A stretch of DNA of 17,035 bases from CAYOEZ01 sp964402955 (GTDB lineage Bacteria > Chloroflexota > DTOL01 > DAOUCN01), in the NCBI GenBank assembly GCA_964402955.1, contig CAYOEZ010000093.1, positions 1-17,035 of the forward strand, in the 5' to 3' direction. The translations under genes were made by a program, and so were the position numbers. Positions 14,287 to 17,035 of the stretch are shown here, piece after piece (position 1 is the stretch's first letter; each line of letters starts with the position of its first letter). The notes beneath the pieces were generated by a model. The model made no database searches. It was given only the letters and a program-made list of their open reading frames with translations, and was not told where the DNA came from.

Positions 14287-15419
14287 CAGGCTCCTCCGTG
14301 GGGCTGTCCGGCGTACTCTAGAATCGCTTGCACGATGCGGCCACTGGCCTTGCCGTCGCCGTACGGATTGATCGCATGCGCCATGGTCAGGTAGCTCTGC
14401 TTATCGTCGAGCAGATTGGCCGTCTCTCGGACAATGCGAGCGATGTCTGTGCCAACGACCCGTACCGTTCCCGCCTCGACCGCCTCGGGGCGCTCAGTCG
14501 TCTCGCGCAGCACAAGCACTGGTTTGCCCAGGCTTGGCGCTTCTTCCTGGACGCCGCCGGAATCTGTGAGCACCAGATAGGAGCGGTCCATCAACCCGAC
14601 CATGCTTGTGTATTCCAGGGGATCGACGAGGGAGATATTGGCCGTCTTGCCCAGACGCGGATAGACCACATCCTGGACGTTGGGGTTGCGGTGTACGGGA
14701 TACACAATGTGCACATCATGCGCATAGGCGTGGGCGATTTCCAGGAGAGCAGCGCAGATGTGTTCAAGCGGTTCGCCAAAGTTCTCACGGCGGTGGGCGG
14801 TCACAGCGATCACACGCTTGCCTTCCAATTGCGCCGTCTGCCAAGGATTGCTGCCAGCGAGGCGCACTTTCTGCACCACGTCGAGCAGCGCATCGATCAC
14901 CGTGTTGCCGGTGACGCTGATCGTGGCCGGGCTCACGCCTTCGCGCAGCAGATTGCGGCGGGCGCTATCAGTTGGCGCAAAGTGCAGGTCGGCCATGACG
15001 TCCGACAGACGCCGGTTGATCTCTTCAGGAAAGGGATGAAACTTGTTGCCGGTGCGCAACCCGGCCTCGACATGGCCAACTTTAACCTGCTGGTAGTATG
15101 CCGCCAGACTGGCGGAGAGAACGGTTGTCGTGTCGCCCTGCACAAGGACCCAGTCAGGTCTCTCTTCCTTGATCACCCGCTCGACGCCAAGCAGCGCGCT
15201 GGCGGTGACGCCCGACAGCGTCTGCCGTTCCTGCATGATGTTCAGGTCGTGATCGGGGGTGATCGAAAAGATAGCCAGCACCTGGTCGAGCATTTCGCGG
15301 TGCTGGGCGGTCACGCAGACGCACGAAACGATGCCGGGGTCGCTGGCCAGTGCCTTGACCACGGGCGCCATCTTAATGGCTTCGGGACGAGTGCCAAAAA
15401 CACTCAAAACACGGATCAT
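14286..15419 (-). CDS. wecB: UDP-N-acetylglucosamine 2-epimerase (non-hydrolysing)
   Basis: The enzyme interconverts UDP-GlcNAc and UDP-ManNAc in the cytoplasm, supplying ManNAc-type sugars for surface glycans. The 377-aa product has the usual family length and full motif set: FGTRPEAIKMAP (8-19), QHREML (39-44), QGDTTT (94-99), GHVEAGLRTG (115-124), PFPEEINRR (129-137), HRREN (209-213), DSGGVQEE (286-293) and ETTERPEA (306-313). D96, E118, E132 and H209 match the catalytic residues described for E. coli WecB by motif position. The frame extends upstream to 15503, but ATG 15419 is chosen because homologues begin at MxxVxxVFGTRPE and AGAGG lies 9 nt upstream. It is the first gene of the glycan cluster after a 97-nt gap in which I see no convincing promoter or terminator. 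Its TGA overlaps the next ATG (TGATG). No WecC-like dehydrogenase is in the window, so ManNAc rather than ManNAcA may be the product used. Confidence 0.95.
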   Translation of the reverse strand: MIRVLSVFGTRPEAIKMAPVVKALASDPGIVSCVCVTAQHREMLDQVLAIFSITPDHDLNIMQERQTLSGVTASALLGVERVIKEERPDWVLVQGDTTTVLSASLAAYYQQVKVGHVEAGLRTGNKFHPFPEEINRRLSDVMADLHFAPTDSARRNLLREGVSPATISVTGNTVIDALLDVVQKVRLAGSNPWQTAQLEGKRVIAVTAHRRENFGEPLEHICAALLEIAHAYAHDVHIVYPVHRNPNVQDVVYPRLGKTANISLVDPLEYTSMVGLMDRSYLVLTDSGGVQEEAPSLGKPVLVLRETTERPEAVEAGTVRVVGTDIARIVRETANLLDDKQSYLTMAHAINPYGDGKASGRIVQAILEYAGQPHGGA

Positions 15420-15516
15420 TTGCGTATACCTCTGGGCAAGAGTACACCGTGCAAGTGAAAGGTCCATGAATATCGCGTCGCGGGAGGATGACAGTTTGTT
15501 CATGCTCGCGCCAGCT

Positions 15517-17035
15517 TTAGCGCAGCGGCTGTTCGCTATCGTCCTTTGTCAGGCTGCTGGGGAAGGCGCTGAAATCAAGCACGGCCGCGTCGGCATTGGC
15601 GGCCATGACGCATGGCAGGTCGAAACTGAAGACGCTGCCTTTGCCTTCTTCGCTCTGCACCCGGATATGTCCCTGATGCTGTTCCACGATATGCTTGCAG
15701 ATGGTCAGGCCAAGGCCCGTCCCGCGATAGGAACGCGTCGCACTGCCGTCAACCTGGTAGAAACGATCGAAGACGTGCGCCTGCGCCGCCAGCGGGATGC
15801 CGATGCCAGTATCGCGCACAGAAACGGAAATCGCGTCGTGCTGCTCATCGCCGCTGATCGTGACCGTCCCTCCCGCCGGCGTGAACTTGATGGCGTTGTC
15901 CACCAGGTTGGTCAGCACTTGTTCCAGGCGGGCGTGATCGCCCTGGATGGTCGGAAACGCTTCGTCGAATGCGCTCGCCAGTGTGATCTGCCCTTCCTGG
16001 GCCTGGGGTTTTAGCTTCTCGATGACCGCGGCGGCGATATCGGGCATGAAGACGTCGCTGACGCGCAGCTTGACCTGTCCCGCTTCGAGGCGCGAGAACT
16101 CCAGTAGATCGTTGATCTGGTTTTGCAGTAGCGTCGTCTCATTCTTGACCGTTGTCAAGAAATCGCGCTGGGTGTCGTTGATGTGGCCGGTCTTGCCCAT
16201 TAGGATGATGTCCACGAAGCCCTTGATCGAATGCAATGGGGTCTTGAGCTCGTGCGAGACAACGGAGAGGAAGTTGGACTTCATCTCTTCAACTTCTTTG
16301 CGGCTCGTGATATCGCGCAAGACGGCAACGACATTGCGCACAGCATCGTGCTCATCGCGCACGGTCGTCGCCAGCACGTGATAGACCTGCCGCTGGTCGG
16401 GGCGCAGGCCAGGCAAGATAATCTCGCCCATCACCGGCTCTTGACCGCCGTCAATCGCGCGGCTGAGCAGAGCAGTCAGAGCATCGTTCGTGACCGTGGC
16501 GATGGGAGCGGAAGGGAGCGGCGCTTCCTTCAACCCGAAGACGTACGCCGCCATCGGATTGAGCAAGACAAGGTTCAGATGGGCATCGGTGACGATGACG
16601 CCGTCGCCCAGGCCCTGGATGATGGCTTCGGTGCGCCGCTTTTCCTCAGCCAGGCGAAGGTATAGGGCGGCGTTCTTCACGGCAATGGCGGCCTGGTCTG
16701 CGAAGGCTGCCAGCAGGTTAAGATCATCGTCCTGGAAGGCGTTGCGTTTGCGGCTCGTGGCGGTCAGTGCGCCCACCGGTTTGCCGTCGGAGAGCAGGGG
16801 CACACACATGACCGAGACGACGGGGAAATCGCCGATCTGGATGAAGCGCGTGTCATTGCGCACGTCGCCGATCATGATGGGCCGGCCGGACTGGATGACG
16901 GCGCCCTCAACCCCCGTGCCGGGCTGAAAGCGCACGCCGCGCAACGTGTCGGCAGGCATACCGGAGGCGGCGCGCGGGATCACCTCACCCGTCTCGTCGT
17001 CGCGCAGGGAGACGAGACACTGCGCTACGCCCAGC
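15517..17035 (-). CDS. Sensor histidine kinase, GAF-PAS-HisKA-HATPase (5' end outside window)
   Basis: This is a membrane- or cytoplasm-associated signalling kinase that autophosphorylates a histidine and passes the phosphate to an unseen response regulator. The frame stays open to the window edge: the bases upstream of the first in-window GTG (16983) encode LGVAQCLVSLRDDETGEV, typical GAF sequence, so the gene is 5'-partial and 505 residues are visible. Counting from the edge, a GAF domain covers about residues 1-125 and a PAS domain about 135-245. HisKA has the H-box SHELKTPL with the phospho-acceptor His near 261. The HATPase_c domain has the N-box around 376-381 (NLVDNA), DTGIGIP at 408 and GTGLGL at 438, so all ATP-binding boxes are intact. 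It ends in TAA 97 nt before wecB. No response regulator gene lies on its downstream side. Whether it controls the glycan cluster cannot be told from the sequence. Confidence 0.95.
   Translation of the reverse strand, partial: LGVAQCLVSLRDDETGEVIPRAASGMPADTLRGVRFQPGTGVEGAVIQSGRPIMIGDVRNDTRFIQIGDFPVVSVMCVPLLSDGKPVGALTATSRKRNAFQDDDLNLLAAFADQAAIAVKNAALYLRLAEEKRRTEAIIQGLGDGVIVTDAHLNLVLLNPMAAYVFGLKEAPLPSAPIATVTNDALTALLSRAIDGGQEPVMGEIILPGLRPDQRQVYHVLATTVRDEHDAVRNVVAVLRDITSRKEVEEMKSNFLSVVSHELKTPLHSIKGFVDIILMGKTGHINDTQRDFLTTVKNETTLLQNQINDLLEFSRLEAGQVKLRVSDVFMPDIAAAVIEKLKPQAQEGQITLASAFDEAFPTIQGDHARLEQVLTNLVDNAIKFTPAGGTVTISGDEQHDAISVSVRDTGIGIPLAAQAHVFDRFYQVDGSATRSYRGTGLGLTICKHIVEQHQGHIRVQSEEGKGSVFSFDLPCVMAANADAAVLDFSAFPSSLTKDDSEQPLR

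Noticed and set aside
13567..14394. A 275-codon plus-strand open frame opposite the first GT2 gene
   Set aside because: Antisense shadow of a gene with clear GT2 motifs. No ribosome binding site or domain was recognised.
14328..15458. A 376-codon open frame on the plus strand, antisense to wecB
   Set aside because: It lies wholly inside wecB on the other strand, and its translation has the Arg/His/Gln/Ala-rich look of antisense reading with no recognisable domain. wecB carries a full set of catalytic motifs.
15420..15516. Promoter or terminator between the histidine kinase and wecB
   Set aside because: Only weak -35/-10-like pairs (such as CTGTCA-16-TATTCA) and no stem-loop with a T-tract were seen, too little to call a feature.
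1..17035. CRISPR arrays, tRNA or rRNA genes, insertion sequences, integrase or phage genes
   Set aside because: No regularly spaced repeats, cloverleaf-like segments, terminal inverted repeats, transposase or integrase motifs were found. The window is almost fully covered by ordinary coding sequence on one strand.

Overview
The window is a dense, single-direction stretch of bacterial DNA: every supported gene lies on the minus strand, so the biological order runs from the right edge to the left edge. No rRNA, tRNA or other lineage marker is present. The moderately high GC content, the tightly overlapped cluster of polytopic GT-C glycosyltransferases and DPM1-like enzymes, and the alpha-beta type ADP-forming acyl-CoA synthetase together resemble Chloroflexota (Anaerolineae/Caldilineae-like) genomes. 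That placement is an inference of modest confidence.

Layout, in transcription order. (1) 17035-15517: C-terminal part of a GAF-PAS sensor histidine kinase whose 5' end is outside the window. (2) After a 97-nt gap, 15419-1732 is one long glycan-assembly cluster of twelve genes: wecB (UDP-GlcNAc 2-epimerase), a DPM1-like GT2, two tandem paralogous ArnT/PMT-like GT-C enzymes, a 627-aa GT-C-like membrane protein, a second DPM1-like GT2, a sugar-1-phosphate nucleotidylyltransferase with a beta-helix tail, a third GT2, a polysaccharide deacetylase of the exosortase-associated type, a GT87 mannosyltransferase-like protein, a DUF2304 membrane protein, and a further ArnT-like GT-C enzyme. Six of the eleven junctions inside this cluster are ATGA or TGATG overlaps, and most other gaps are under 30 nt, so it looks like one operon, perhaps with an internal promoter near 8564-8592. 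(3) 1572-82: the CoA-binding/ligase part of an ADP-forming acyl-CoA synthetase behind its own candidate promoter (TATAAT at 1619-1624).

How the genes fit together (inference from families). Cytoplasmic enzymes make nucleotide sugars (nucleotidylyltransferase, WecB). GT2 enzymes of the DPM1/GtrB type move single sugars onto a polyprenyl-phosphate carrier. The GT-C proteins would use those lipid-linked sugars on the outer face of the membrane to build or decorate a glycan, glycolipid or glycoprotein, and the deacetylase would trim N-acetyl groups. No initiating phosphoglycosyltransferase, Wzx/Wzy, ABC exporter, oligosaccharyltransferase or exosortase is visible, so the acceptor and export route are unknown.

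The most unusual signal is at the left end. The acyl-CoA synthetase frame stops at TAA (82-84) exactly where fused alpha-beta proteins carry the Tyr of an 'AYG' motif at the start of the ATP-grasp domain. The same frame continues past the stop with ATP-grasp-like sequence, interrupted by a second TAA at 28-30. This looks like a fused enzyme split or inactivated by nonsense changes.
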